A stretch of 64,000 nt of DNA from the NCBI GenBank assembly GCA_027943335.1, contig BSBK01002082.1:1186001-1250000 (forward strand), written 5' to 3'. The translations under genes were made by a program, and so were the position numbers. This DNA is from Chamaecyparis obtusa (taxonomy: Eukaryota; Streptophyta; Pinopsida; Cupressales; Cupressaceae). The notes beneath the pieces were generated by a model. That model had not been told where the DNA came from. It ran no database searches and worked only from the letters and a program-made list of their open reading frames with translations. Below, one piece after another: positions 1 through 11,139 of this stretch; within the stretch, counting starts at the first letter, position 1, and each line of letters starts with the position of its first letter.

Positions 1-508
1 CAGTTTTAACCAACTCCTTCCCATGGGTGAATTTTCTCATCAAGTGGAGAACCCAAGGGTGATTGTAGATATATTTTGTTATATTTTTTGCATCCTCTAC
101 AATTGATTTCACCCAATCCAATTTTCCTATGTCCTCCAAAAGAAGGTCAAGGACGTGCGCTGCATAAGGAGACCAAAAAAGTGTGCTATACTTATCTTCG
201 AGGATCCTGCCTGCTACCATATATGCCGCTGCATTGTCAGTTATTATTTGCTCCACATTAGCAACCCCACCTCCATCACAACTTGCTCTAACATTAGAGC
301 CAAAGTTTCAGCTGTCTTTATCTTGTTTGAGACATCCAAAGATTTCAGAAAGACCACTTGATCCTTGCACGAAATTAAAAAATTGATGATGGTACGGTTT
401 TTTCCATTCGTCCATCCATTTGAAAGTATAGAGTAGCCAAATTGTTTCCATTGCAATTTTTGGTCTTCTACCACATCATTGACCCTAGTAACAGCATCTT
501 TGAGCAAT

Positions 509-610
509 CTACAAGAACAAAATAAAAATAACATTAAGTACACAACTTTGTTTAAAAAAATTACATTCAACAAAAATAAGTAAATTGTAAAACCGTAAAA
601 GTGAACTAAC
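509..610 (-). other. intron inside the hAT transposase reading frame
   Basis: On the minus strand the DUF659 block is interrupted by 102 bp that begin GTTAGT, are T-rich and end TTCTTGTAG. Removing them joins the codons for LSGR to those for LLKDAVTRV without a frame change. This is the usual plant GT-AG pattern. Confidence 0.7.
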
Positions 611-978
611 CTCCCACTCAAGTCTATAGAAGTAGGTGCCTTATAGCCCTTTCCCGCTACAGTGATTCCTGTCACAAAATTCAGCCAATAGGGACTTGCT
701 GCAACATTGAAGGGGATATTGTTAAAATACCAAAAATCAGCACATTGAATGTCAACTTGCCGATGCACATCGCTGTTCCACCCACTACCCTCTAGTGATG
801 GTTGTGCTCTAGGTGTGTTTCTGGGCACAAAAAAATTATAAATAGAAGATGTGCATGGTGCTGGTCTACTAGAACCAGTGGAAGTGGAAGACGAGGACAA
901 GGTAGATTTGCGGATCCGTGGGCCACGATGAGAGCCCACTATGCCCTCAAGTGTTGCTTCATCTTCTTCAAGGGTGGA

Positions 979-1128
979 TGAGATACTTGGTCACAAATCA
1001 CAACCCACATTATTTCATTATGATCATTGTTATAACTTATAAACTTATAGGCTTTAGCAAAATCTAAACTGTTGAGGTGATTATAAAATAATAAATGATT
1101 TTTAAAAATGAGACAGTGTGAGATACTT
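979..1128. repeat. 10-bp direct duplication around a 130-bp interruption
   Basis: TGAGATACTT occurs at 979-988 and again at 1119-1128, separated by AT-rich sequence. Deleting one copy plus the spacer restores the hAT frame exactly. Ordinary GT-AG splicing of this segment would shift the frame. A small insertion with a target duplication therefore fits better than an intron, although no terminal inverted repeats are obvious. Confidence 0.5.
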
Positions 1129-1499
1129 TGCGAATCAGAAATGGCTACCCTCATGGCCAATTTTGCCCTTTCCCTTTGCAACTTTTTCTCTTCTTGGGCA
1201 GCGAGCAAGGCATTCATCTCTCTCATTATTTCTGGGGTGGTGGCATCACAAACCCTTGTGTCACGCTTTGTGATCCCTACTAGGTGGTATTTCAAACGAG
1301 ATATGCCTCCACTAATTAGTTTTTCACATTTTATGCATATCACAGTATTGTATTCGGGTCCTTCAAAAAATATGCCCATGCCTTGTCTCTAGCCCCTTTA
1401 GGGCGCGTTCCTACATATCCCGAAGGACATGCGTCTACTGAGGCACTGGCAGACCCTGGAACCGACCCAGTTGTAGAGGAATCCCTATTTGCCATTTTG

Positions 1500-2060
1500 A
1501 TGAAGAATCAAACTGCACATTTAACATACAAAATGAGGGCAGAAATTTAAAAATTTAACAAAGAAATTTAGAAACAAACTAAGTTAGTTTAAAACTTTAA
1601 ATAAGTTTCAACATAGTTGAAACTTGAAGGAAACAACCAAAAAACTTGTAAGGTTATGAAATTTTTGAGAAAATATGAAGTTTTTGAAAAAACTATGAAA
1701 AATTTGCAAAAATTGCTAAAAAATGGTGTTAGATCTTATTCATTATGTTCTAAAACAAGTTAGAGTAGACTGGAAATGATATTATATAGTTTGTATAAAC
1801 TTGAATGCATTTAATACAAGACAAAATGATTTTAAAACAAAAGGGAAAGAATTTTGAAAACTTACTTGTGAATTTGAATTTTCTTGAAAAATCCCTTCGA
1901 ATCTGCTTCGAATCGATCTAGAATGCCTCTAATGTTGATCTTTCTCCTCCAAAACCCTTCTTAGTTTCTTTCCTCTCCAAAAAACTCACTATCACTCAAA
2001 AAAAAATAGATTGACCCTTTTACTGGCCGCATATCTTTTATCCAAGCATAGGCGCGAGAA
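1500..2060. other. AT-rich stretch upstream of the hAT gene, no gene seen
   Basis: Contains A/T-rich sequence with short TTTGAAAA-like runs and no coding frame I can support. By position it would be the 5' untranslated and subterminal part of the hAT element on its left. Confidence 0.4.
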
Positions 2061-2069
2061 ATCGCGTTA

Positions 2070-2213
2070 AGTTCATTACTTATCGCCGATATATCGCCGA
2101 CAAATGCAACTTATCGGCGATAAGTTGACAGGCGATAACTTGACAAGTATTATTGCCTAGCCGAACTTATCGCGATAAGTGTACTTATCGCCGATAAGTC
2201 GGCGATATTTTGA
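2070..2213. repeat. cluster of palindromic TTATCGCCGATAA motifs
   Basis: Within about 140 bp the core ATCGCCGA / TCGGCGAT recurs roughly ten times in both orientations. ACTTATCGCGATAAGT (2165-2180) is a perfect palindrome. The units at 2108-2126 and 2183-2199 are palindromes around a single central base. Dense subterminal motifs of this kind are where hAT transposases usually bind, and a hAT gene starts 570 bp to the left. I do not see a clear hAT terminal inverted repeat, so the assignment is an inference. Confidence 0.5.
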
Positions 2214-2514
2214 TCTATGATTCTAGCTATCAATAGCCAAAGGCTCAGAATCATCTGAGTCACTCTCTCCCTTTGGTAGAAGTGGATCATCCAACTGTAG
2301 CCCAACCAATCCTGGTTGCACCTCCTTCATTTGAATTTTATCATTTACGGATATGAATTTAAACCTTGTGGGCCCCCACATTGCCGCTTTGGCAAATTTT
2401 TTTTTAAAAAGAGTGTTTTTTTGGGTTTTTAATGCCAAAATTCATCCAAAATGTGTAGGGGACACTTTTTCATTTTTGGGACGGATCGCAGATGTTTCGG
2501 GCGTTCTCTATGTG

Positions 2515-2762
2515 TTTCGGGGACAGCTAGCTAGCTGTCCCCAAGTATCAGGGGATGTTTCCTGCAAGTTTTTTGAAATTGGGGATGGCTGGGAATGTTC
2601 CCTTTTTGTCCCACTGTTCCCGAAATGTTCCCTAGGCATTTCGGGGACAACTAGCCATCCCCAAATGTCAGGGGACATTTCCTGTAGTTTGTAAAAATCG
2701 GGGATGGCTGGGGACGTCCCCTTTTTGTCCAACTGTCCTTGAAATGTTCTAGGGACAGAAAC
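2515..2762. repeat. two tandem copies of a ~124-bp GC-rich unit with a long palindrome
   Basis: The unit starting TTTCGGGGACA at 2515 recurs at 2639 with the same order of blocks (AGGGGA.ATTTCCTG, CGGGGATGGCTGGG, CCCTTTTTGTCC). The first copy contains a perfect 24-bp palindrome at 2519-2542 with arms GGGGACAG and CTGTCCCC around CTAGCTAG. It stands out as a G/C-rich island in AT-rich surroundings. No coding sense is seen. Confidence 0.7.
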
Positions 2763-2876
2763 TAGCCCCTGGTAACAAGAAACGCGTCCCCGTATAACAT
2801 AGAATTTTAGTGATGTAACATAGAATTTTTTCTCAAATGAAAAATGTTCCAATACTGATGTAATACCCAAAATGAA

Positions 2877-2952
2877 CTTGATATGAGCATTAGCAAGAAA
2901 AGTAATGAAAATGTCTTGATATGAGCATTAGCAAGCAAAGTAATGAAAATGT
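2877..2952. repeat. 38-bp tandem duplication (two copies)
   Basis: The 38-bp segment beginning CTTGATATGAGCATTAGCAA at 2877 is repeated immediately at 2915 with one clear base difference. No function is suggested. Confidence 0.8.
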
Positions 2953-3014
2953 TAACCCCGAGAAGAAATGAAAAAATTAACTTCTTTGGCAGGCAAAGTT
3001 AGAGGGTGACCATG

Positions 3015-3163
3015 GTGGGAAAACCTGAGATTCTCCATGGCCGTTGTAAATGCCGAAGAAGTGCAAAGCCCTGCCACACTTTATTTTCCATGCAATTAAA
3101 AATGGGAAGAATTGAAGCCTTGTCCTCCATTTCTCTATGGTGTCCATAGGACATGCCGTACTG
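3015..3163 (-). pseudogene. fragment of a plant PP2C protein phosphatase
   Basis: Two minus-strand frames, one after the other, match the amino end of a plant PP2C catalytic domain. The first reads YGMSYGHHREMEDKASILP, which resembles the conserved R(R/K)xMED motif. It then shifts to a frame reading LHFFGIYNGHGES, the counterpart of the DGHGG metal-binding motif; D is replaced by N and the final G by E. A frameshift lies between about 3065 and 3105. No further PP2C motif follows, so this is a scrap of a gene or of a retrocopy. The two motifs are in the right order and spacing for the family, but only some 50 residues are covered. Confidence 0.5.
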
Positions 3164-3199
3164 AGCTCTGGGCAAGAAATGTTTTCAATTGCCAATACT

Positions 3200-3824
3200 C
3201 TTATTTGAGATTTGATTTCATTAGTCTCATGATGTTTTACTCATCGACTAGTTTTTTGTGGCAGTTTACCCTGAAAATAGTTTGACCGTGTGTTGCCAGG
3301 GGAATCCTATTGGCTAATAATTTTCAGTTGACCGATTTTATTATTTTTTTATTGGTTATATTGATATTATTGGAATGAATATTGTTGTTATTATAAAAAG
3401 TCATGCTTTTTTGAAAAATGTGATATGCCAATTGTTATTTACTATTTTATTCTATTATTTCATTATGTGCCTTTTTGAAATTATTAGTATGTAATAGAAA
3501 GGATGTATTACTAAGTTTTGCTTTTTGATTCAACTAGTTTTTATTTTTTTCAAAATTGACGGCTTGAAGCATGTAATTGTTCTTTGATTGTTGATTGATT
3601 CATATTCTTTTCGTTTGCGTTGCCCTAGGCTATTCTGCTGATGTTTTATCTGTCTGTGGCTAGTGAATTATTGTTATTCATGAATAGTTCTCTATATGAG
3701 TTGATCCAGAAAAAAATGTTCCACATTAGTGTTATCTTGGCTGTTAGATTGTACTGTATCCGTCATACATTGGACTAGTATTATTGCTGCATAAGAAATA
3801 GTTTCTTGTAACATTTGAACTTAA
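3200..3824. other. AT-rich spacer, no gene seen
   Basis: T-rich sequence without a supported reading frame, repeat or RNA signature on either strand. Confidence 0.4.
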
Positions 3825-3829
3825 TACAA

Positions 3830-3950
3830 TACTGGCTAAGTTGCATGGTCTGGCCCCTACCTGCCCCAGTATCAGTCTGGTTCGAACCCAGTGCCGGTCC
3901 TGGTTGGGTATGCCTGCAGGTCTGGTCAGGGTGCATAACCAAAGTTGATA
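3830..3950 (+). repeat. possible tRNA-derived SINE (A-box and B-box)
   Basis: TGGCTAAGTTG at 3833-3843 fits a Pol III A box and GGTTCGAACCC at 3879-3889 is a textbook B box. Their spacing suits a tRNA-related promoter. The segment is G/C-richer than its surroundings. It does not fold as a tRNA cloverleaf by eye and I see no clear poly(A)/T tail or target duplication, so it is only a candidate SINE head. Confidence 0.3.
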
Positions 3951-4020
3951 CTATCTGATAACCAAAGTTGTGATACTAGTTGATATAAAGTTGATACTAT
4001 TTGATAACCCAAGTTGTTTA
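3951..4020. repeat. imperfect short tandem repeats, ~23 bp
   Basis: AAAGTTGATACTATCTGATAA recurs about three times with small changes (AAAGTTGTGATACTAG..., AAAGTTGATACTATTTGATAA). It lies directly after the SINE-like segment and could be its tail. Confidence 0.5.
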
Positions 4021-4029
4021 TATGATACT

Positions 4030-4525
4030 ATGTGACATCATAATTCTAATGTTCTTGAACCCGAATCTGAATCAGCAACTTAGAATATCGGAAAATAATT
4101 TTTTGGTCTATGCAATTAGTAGAGTCCTTTTGGATGTAACCGTCTGTCTATTTCTTTATCAATGATTCAAATACTATGCATTCGGTATTTTATCATGCAT
4201 TACTAGAATGCTATTCTAAATCTTGATGAAAAATATCAATTTAAATTCAAAAGCACTATTAAGATAGTGATATGTTCATTACAATATTTATTTGTGCATT
4301 GTATAAAAAATTAAAATGTAAATTGATTTCTTTCTTTCAAAGAGGTGGAATATGATGTATTGTTTTCTTCAATAGATACGGTCCAGCTTTTGGATAACTT
4401 ATCCAAATATACTCAGTCTGCTTTATCTTTCTGATCATCATACAATGTAGATACTAAACTTTATTACCGAGTTTCTTCTAGATTGATATTGTTCAACATA
4501 ATGTTTCTGTTGTTTTGACGTTTTC
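4030..4525. other. AT-rich spacer, nothing recognised
   Basis: No frame longer than chance and no repeat structure noticed. Confidence 0.35.
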
Positions 4526-4526
4526 T

Positions 4527-5216
4527 CTAATTCTTGAAGTTGTTGATCTGAAGGACCATTTTGTGGTCATTACTGATGCATCAAGAGGACTGGGAAGTGC
4601 TCATGAAGGATTGTCAGGTTGTGGCTTATGAATCAAGAAAACTACAATAATATGAATCAGATTATGTTCCACATAACCTAGAATTGACAACAATTGTGCA
4701 TGCCAAGGCACAAGTTTTGAGGCATTATTTATTGGGGAAACACTTTGAACTTAGGTCAAATAATTAAGCACTTAAGTATATTTCCATGTAGCTCAACCTG
4801 AACACATGCCAATAATGACTTTAACATCAATTTCATAGAAGGGAAAAAAATGGTAACCGATGCTCTTAGTCACAAGAGGAATACTAAACGTTAACCAATG
4901 CTCTTAGTCACAAGAGGAATACTGTGGCAATGGCCGACTATTCAAACAATTTTTTGAGAGCAAGTCTTGAAATATTATCCATACAATGCGTACTAAGCAA
5001 GTCAAGAAGCATCTCAGAGAATTGGAAAGATCCCAAGTATGCAGTAAACCAATTTGAGTAAAATGAGTTTCTAATATATAAAGATATGATGTTCATATCC
5101 AGTCAAGATGACTTGAGAAACTTTGTTCTTTAAAGGATGTTCATTGCGCCCCTTACTCAAGACACACTGGAGTAAATGAACTACTAGTTGACCTCAAAAC
5201 ACTGTACTGCTAGAAT
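4527..5216 (+). pseudogene. Ty3/gypsy pol fragment (RNase H to integrase zinc region)
   Basis: Pieces in several frames give the usual order of a gypsy polyprotein. First is FVVITDASRG..G, the RNase H first aspartate region. Then come VVAYESRKL, YVPHNLELTTIVHA and LRHYLLGKHFELRS, a decayed TDALSHKR-like segment, and finally FIAPYSRHTGVNELLVDL, which resembles the HHCC integrase zinc region. Many stops and at least two frameshifts are present. Reverse transcriptase should precede and the integrase core should follow, but neither is visible. At 4854-4929 a 38-bp piece of the RNase H/linker is tandemly duplicated. This is an old internal fragment without LTRs. Confidence 0.7.
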
Positions 5217-5336
5217 CCAGTAGTACTGTTGTATCAACATGATGGTCTTGAGTGGATTGACAAGTCATTATACTATCAAATCAATCAATCAATTTTATCT
5301 CAAAAATTTTAGACCCAGACTTTGGGCCAATCTCTA

Positions 5337-5450
5337 AAGTCACTTTCATGCTCATATACTCTTTAATTGACTCTGCTACAATAGAAATATCTGAAGTCAC
5401 TCTCATGCTTATATACTCTTCAATCGACTCTGCTAGAACAGAACTGCCAA
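5337..5450. repeat. 57-bp tandem duplication (two diverged copies)
   Basis: AAGTCAC..TCATGCT.ATATACTCTT.AAT.GACTCTGCTA occurs at about 5337 and again at 5394 with several substitutions. Confidence 0.65.
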
Positions 5451-5459
5451 CCCACTAAG

Positions 5460-6430
5460 GAAATTGTTTCCGTAATCCACAACCAACACCAACTTTGGCT
5501 CATTTTTTCCCTTCCTCATTGTCACTTTCTCCCTCCATCCTCCACCTTTTGTCTAATGGCTACCAGCTTGGTCTATGCTGCGGAGAATCCTTCTCACCTC
5601 TTCTCTAATGGCCACTTTGTCTCTTTATCAACTCCACTCTTTTTCTTCCTTCAATGGTGAACCCCCATTTTTTATGTTGTTCACGATCTTTACATGTCCA
5701 CCATTGGAAGTTAAACCATCGGAACTAATTGATCCTACAACATGTCAACATTCAAAAGGTCTTGAGAACACTAGAGAGATCTGTTGAAATTGAACAATTG
5801 TGCCATGCATCACCATTCATATCTCTCTCAAAATGTTTGTAGACACTTTTTGTCATTGGTCAGAGGTTTCAATACCATTAGGAAATAGAGGTTTCTGCAC
5901 ACTTTTCTTTCTCTCTTCTTCTCTTCTTAATTTTCCCTAGCTTCTTTTAAGCTTTTAGGTTCACTCTTTTCTTCGGCAGAATGAAGGTGACCTCTATTCT
6001 CAACAGGCAGAAGAATATATAGAGTTCTTGCCCTAATTGCCCCTCTCAGGCATGAGCTAATTACAGATCCCTTTCGGATACATCACTCAGTGAAGTACCA
6101 ATTTACTGACGAAACATCTGATGCATGCTTTTGCTTTATCTGCTTTATGAGAAAAGCAATAGATGCGTGTCAAGCACCTTTCCTTCTCAAGAGATAACTC
6201 TTCGTTTTAAAGCCACAAATTCTGGCTTTAAAACCTCCAAACGCGCCCCAAACCGATCACCATGTTAACTCAAAGTCTTCCAGATTTAGTGCAGAAAATC
6301 CTGGTCAAAGAGTTGGTTGAAACAGATAGTTGACTATGACTTCCTCGATTCATATCGGAGTCATTACTAGATCGGTTGAGATCCTCATGTTGTAAACAGG
6401 TAAGAATCTTTGACTTGTCACTGTCCCTTC
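5460..6430. other. spacer without supported gene
   Basis: Pyrimidine-rich stretches on the plus strand give short open frames with no recognisable domain. I see no gene here. Confidence 0.35.
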
Positions 6431-6438
6431 CTTTGCTT

Positions 6439-6773
6439 ACCGGTCGCACATTCCTCGGTTGTGTTGTTGACACCGGTTTGTAATAATACTTTCTCTGTGC
6501 TTGTCTACACCGGTTGTATCTTGGTCCTCAATTGACGGTTGAATCCTCCTTTCCTTGACTATATGCATTACCCGGTTGTTGATGCTTTGAGTAGTGACCG
6601 GTTGCTCTTGATTACAGTCATTCCTTTCTTGTATGTTGGCACCGGTTGCCGTTGCCAAACCAGCCTCGTTTCATACAGATCTCCTTGGATCTTTAGACTT
6701 TAGAGAGATGACAAATCTCTATCCTCTTTTGCCAATCAATGACAATACTAGTACCGGTAGCAGGCTTACCGGT
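6439..6773. repeat. cluster of eight (A/C)CCGGT motifs, possibly LTR regulatory region
   Basis: ACCGGT or CCCGGT occurs near 6439, 6472, 6508, 6571, 6597, 6641, 6753 and 6768, mostly followed by TG or TA. Motif crowding of this type resembles the CCGAG-type crowding in the LTRs of E2 further right, so a decayed solo LTR is possible. I could not identify LTR ends. Confidence 0.4.
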
Positions 6774-6799
6774 TACCATTTCTTAATGCCAACATGTTG

Positions 6800-9700
6800 T
6801 TTCCTTCGTTTTAAATAGTTTATAGTTAGTATATCAGTCAATTTAGATTTTCTCGCTAGCTTTGTGTGCTAGTAGAAATGAGGTAGCGTAAGGAAGGTTT
6901 GCTCTTTGGAATGTAGCAAATCCCTTGCTCTACAACACGTGTGTTCATTTTGACTAGAATAACAACCTTGATGTTATAATAAGACGAATGCAAGATTTAG
7001 TTAAGTCTCCCTACCTACTGAAGAGGGAGAGCATCATCAGGGACAGGATGACAGATTGAGCGAAATCAGTACTTTGTACCATGTTTCAAGAACTTGTCAC
7101 ACACACCACTTGTCTAAATGTTATTGGCCAGGTTACAAAGGCAAACTAGTCAATCTGCCTTTCTCATAAGTGTATTGGTTTATTGTTGCTCGAATTGCTA
7201 CGTTGTATTTGTTGTCATCTTGTATGCAGAATAGATTAGAATAGATTTGAACAGATAATAATCCTCTTTCTGAAGTCATTGTGTAGAATTGAGATTAAAA
7301 TATATCTCTCGGTCAACTGTTTAGGAGTCTTTCCTTGTATGCCAAATTTCATAAAATTAACAGATCTTTTGATTTCAGAAGAAATAGGCTTTTGTTTTTA
7401 TGAAAAATATGCATAGTATAAGGAAACAAAACTTAATTTACATATCTGAAAATTTAAATAATAATAATTGGGAAGAAGGGCATGATAATTTAGAGGGTGG
7501 TTACTCTTGAGTAATAGGGAGTTGAGACTGCATGGTAGTAGCTCGAAATTATTGCCCCTTTCCCCCTAATCTCTCCGTGAAAATCTCACAGCACTACAAG
7601 AAGTTGGAGTGGAGGAAAATGAGAGTAAATGGCAAGTAGAGTCATGGTAGAGGAACAAATGGAAGGGGCATAGTAATATAAACAAAAGGAGGATGTAGAG
7701 GAAGAGAGGAGATAATGATTTGATTTTCATTTGGGAAGGTGAAAGGGCAAGCTGCAAAGAAGAGGAGAGAAGAAAAGAAACATAACAAAAGCAAACTTTC
7801 CTGGTCAGTTTGGTTATAAAAATCGTTGTTCTCTATTTGGAAAACTTATGAAGACAAGTGCATAATACTTCATGTGTGTATAAAAATATGTTCATGAGTT
7901 AATAATTCAAAAACCCCCGACGCCCTTCAATGATATTTTCCATCTATAGAATAACACTATTCCACCTTTTGTTTGCTAAAGTCTCTTACAATTGAACCAG
8001 AATTATTTTTCAAAATTTCCTGTAAAATCTCATGACTGTATATCTTTATATACATATACCTATATATGTATACTGAGAGTATAAATATATTATTATGTGT
8101 ATTCAAATCTTTGTCTTGTACCAGACTTGACCATAATAATGTTTTATTAGCTGTAGTTTATAAGTGCACTTCATGGTTATGCAGGATGCCATTTCAAGGC
8201 AATTTATGATTGTGTTGGGAATGCTAGGTCAAAAGATATAGTGGTCTTAAAAAATGTGACACTGATATCTATAAAACAGCAGTCAAGTGAGGATTGATAA
8301 CCACATTATATATTGAACAGCTAATATGCTGAGTTTGATTTAAATTATTTTGGCAGCTAACTATGCTTTGTTGTTATCACATTCGCAGACATAAGCAAAA
8401 ACATTAGAGGTCTATTTCATAATAACCATTAATAGTATGTATCTTTCAAAAGATAAATGTGGAAATTAGTCATTGTAGAGTATTGCAAAAAGATAACATT
8501 TAAATGATTATTTTCATTTAAAGAATGGAAAATAGAAGTTGGAAAAAAATATAAACAAACGCAGTTGTTGTCTATGCATGTTTGGATGATTAAGAAATAG
8601 TATCCTATCTCGTATTGGAATTCTTACTAGGGAGCAAATCTAATGAAATAACTCATGAATGCTCAAAAAATTTGCAAGTTGTTATGTTGGGATTTTAAAG
8701 CAAAATAGGGCAAAACTACTAACATGTTTACATGGACATTATTGCAAGTCTATATTATCATTCCATAAAAAGAGCTCAAGTACTATTAGATGTAGGTTAA
8801 AACAATAATTGACTCAATTTAAATGATTACAATTATATATATGTGCATATTGGAAAATTTTTGAATACACATGCATATATATTTATAATAAAATTTGTTT
8901 ATTTTGTAAGAAGTTGGTGAAGTGTTAAAAGGCATTCATATGCGCTTTGTTAATCGAGTTTTTGAAAAATGACATATTATTTGAGTTGAAATGTGTTGAG
9001 TCCTAAAAGGATAACAGAAAGGTTTAATCTCAAGATAAGTTTTTTCTTTGATTTCAGTTTCGTTGTCACTGAAGCTGTTGAGTTTTTAGTGTCAATTTGA
9101 GTAGTCCCATCCTGAATGTATTAGTTGAGATAGGAGTGGTGGTTAAGTGACCTGCAATTCCTTTTTAGGATGTGATTATGCTATAAAATGTTTTCGTCAA
9201 AGCAATGTATAAGTAGTGTGCATTGTCGATCCATAGTACTTGATAGGTTGCATGATTAACGAATGACATACTTAGCTAGAAGGTATCTAGGGTTGTGTGA
9301 CAAATTGCAAGCAACATGGTCATTACATTACACTTAGTTTTTGGAGGGCATGGTATGAGTCTGGATCTCTTTATTTCCTACCCTCATGAAGGGTAGATGT
9401 GTGTGGGGGACCATTTGTCTGTGATTGGATGGAAAACATTTGAATGCTGCTTTCCCTCCACACAACTTAGTATACCACTAGCTTGTTACTCAAAGAAACA
9501 TTATTTATCGAGTTGGTGATCTTTTATTGTACATTGATTATTACTTGTAATGTATGAAATAGAAAACTGAATATGACATGCTATGAATGTAATTATGTAA
9601 ATATGTTTATTTTGAGCATTAATGTAGTTGGTATGAAAATTTGTAAGCAAATGTATTCTAATTTTGATAAGAAAGTGAAATGAATCTTGAAATTTTGATA

Positions 9701-10930
9701 ATATTAAGATGAAAATATATCTGGATGTTTTATTCTTTGAAATGACGTTCATCATTATAGTTTTACTATCTCTTTTGGAATGATGTATTATTATTATACC
9801 TATGATTAAAACAAATATAGATTATGAATGATTTTTTTCTATATAAACTTAGGGTCTGTTATAGTTTCCCATTGTGTTTCTCCAAAAGGATTGAATCTCA
9901 AATGGACCACTTGACATTGACAAAAGGTAGTACTATTTATCCATACAAAACAACAATTAGAAATGGCATTGGTAATTATATGTTCACCTCTCCCATATCT
10001 TGCTGGTCAGCATCTTTCCATTTACTTAAAGTGTCCCTTGCCTTCTATTTGTCTCACCCCTCTTCACATCCTCTTTGAGCTTTTCCATTCATACACATGC
10101 AGGTTTCATGAAAACAATTTAGTGAAATGCTCAGGTTATCCTAATACAATTGTTTGACAAATATCCCAATCGTTTATATAAGCAGTAATCTATATTGCAC
10201 TCTATGCATCTAAGTTTGTGAAGCCAACAGTAAGATCTAGACTGCCAGATGCTCAAAATGAAAAACAAATAAAAAATCTTCCTAGAATCTGAAAATAAAA
10301 CCTCATCCCTTCATATTATTACTGCAAGTTTGACATGATACATTATTATACTTCAAGCCTATTTTTCACATTCCTCCATTTGACATCACCAATAATCTCC
10401 AGAAGAATATTTGTCATTCTATTTGCTAAAAATTGTTGAAATAATTTGCTTTTACAACAATTTCCTCTACAACAATCTTGGTTATAAATTTCATTGTAGT
10501 GTGGCAATGAGCACATACTTTAAGGTTCATAACAACACATAATTAGAGATATTATGTTTCCACAGTCTATTATAATTGAATTAAAATTCTTGTGGGAAAA
10601 ACATTGTGTGAGTTTGTTAACTTCATAAGTATAACTTTCATGGATCTTCATCTTGACATACATATATGATTTGATGTCATTGGTTTTATCATTTATGCTT
10701 TATCATAGAGTTACATTTACATCAACTATGTCATTCAAATTCTATGTTTTCTATTTACTTAAGCTACAATTTATGTTTTAAGTATGTGATGGATGAACCT
10801 TATTTATGTATGTTAGGCTTTAGCTTCTATTTGATGATGTAAAAGTGTGCTTATTAAGTCATATTCAATAAATGGTGCATGAAATAAGTTTTAAATCATT
10901 AAAATCTCTAAATTTCAAGGGTTTTTCCAC
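6800..10930. other. 4.1-kb AT-rich intergenic region, no gene seen
   Basis: No supported coding frame on either strand. Contains short AT dinucleotide runs around 8035-8105 and 8830-8890, but no element ends, tRNA or long repeat I can defend. Confidence 0.4.
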
Positions 10931-10933
10931 TTT

Positions 10934-11005
10934 GCCGATTCACTGCCGATTCATTGGCGATTCACTGCCGATTCGCAATTCGATTCGGCCTTGCTGATTC
11001 CGATT
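10934..11005. repeat. array of GCCGATTC-type motifs
   Basis: TGCCGATTCACTGCCGATTC and related units (GGCGATTC, GCCGATTC, CGATTCGGCC, CCGATTC) follow one another over 70 bp, with inverted versions at the right end. This resembles the subterminal repeats of small DNA transposons. No terminal repeats could be paired. Confidence 0.45.
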
Positions 11006-11139
11006 CTCGTTACTTTGGTCTTAAGTCTTCCTTTTCCTAATGATAGATCATAAAGTGTACTTGAAAATATTGATTTAAAATAGACTAAATAGTACATTCA
11101 TGTTTTCCCAGAAGCATTTCAATTCAATTCTAATATTAT

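Larger units (their letters stand above)
1..1495 (-). pseudogene. hAT-type transposase, 5' part (BED finger + DUF659), broken
   Basis: Read on the minus strand from an ATG at 1493-1495. The N-terminal part has a BED-type zinc finger (CIKC, then GGISRLKYHL and a following HLxGI-like stretch). Next come a basic helix, a serine-rich linker and a DUF659-type block (FWYFNNIPFNVAASPYW, GYKAPTSIDLSGRL, then W.SNGWTNGK...NFLISCKDQVVFLKS). The frame then reads ITDNAAAYMVAG and HVLDLLLEDIGK to the left edge, so the C-terminal hAT dimerisation part lies outside. Such proteins cut and paste hAT DNA transposons; some are domesticated. Lesions: a frameshift at the T run near 1353-1358 in front of the finger, a 130-bp interruption at 989-1118, and one base missing in the CCCC run at 265-268. 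One intron (509-610) splices cleanly. Family assignment is strong; activity is excluded. Confidence 0.8.

Noticed and set aside
2223..2438. 71-codon minus-strand frame ending in an acidic DSDDSEP tail
   Set aside because: No recognisable family, start context or neighbours; length is within chance for this composition.
3833..3900. tRNA gene suggested by A and B boxes
   Set aside because: No acceptor stem or anticodon arm could be paired; at most a SINE head.
6270..6658. Two overlapping minus-strand frames of 67 and 73 codons
   Set aside because: Lie in the CCGGT repeat cluster; low-complexity polar sequence without domain features.
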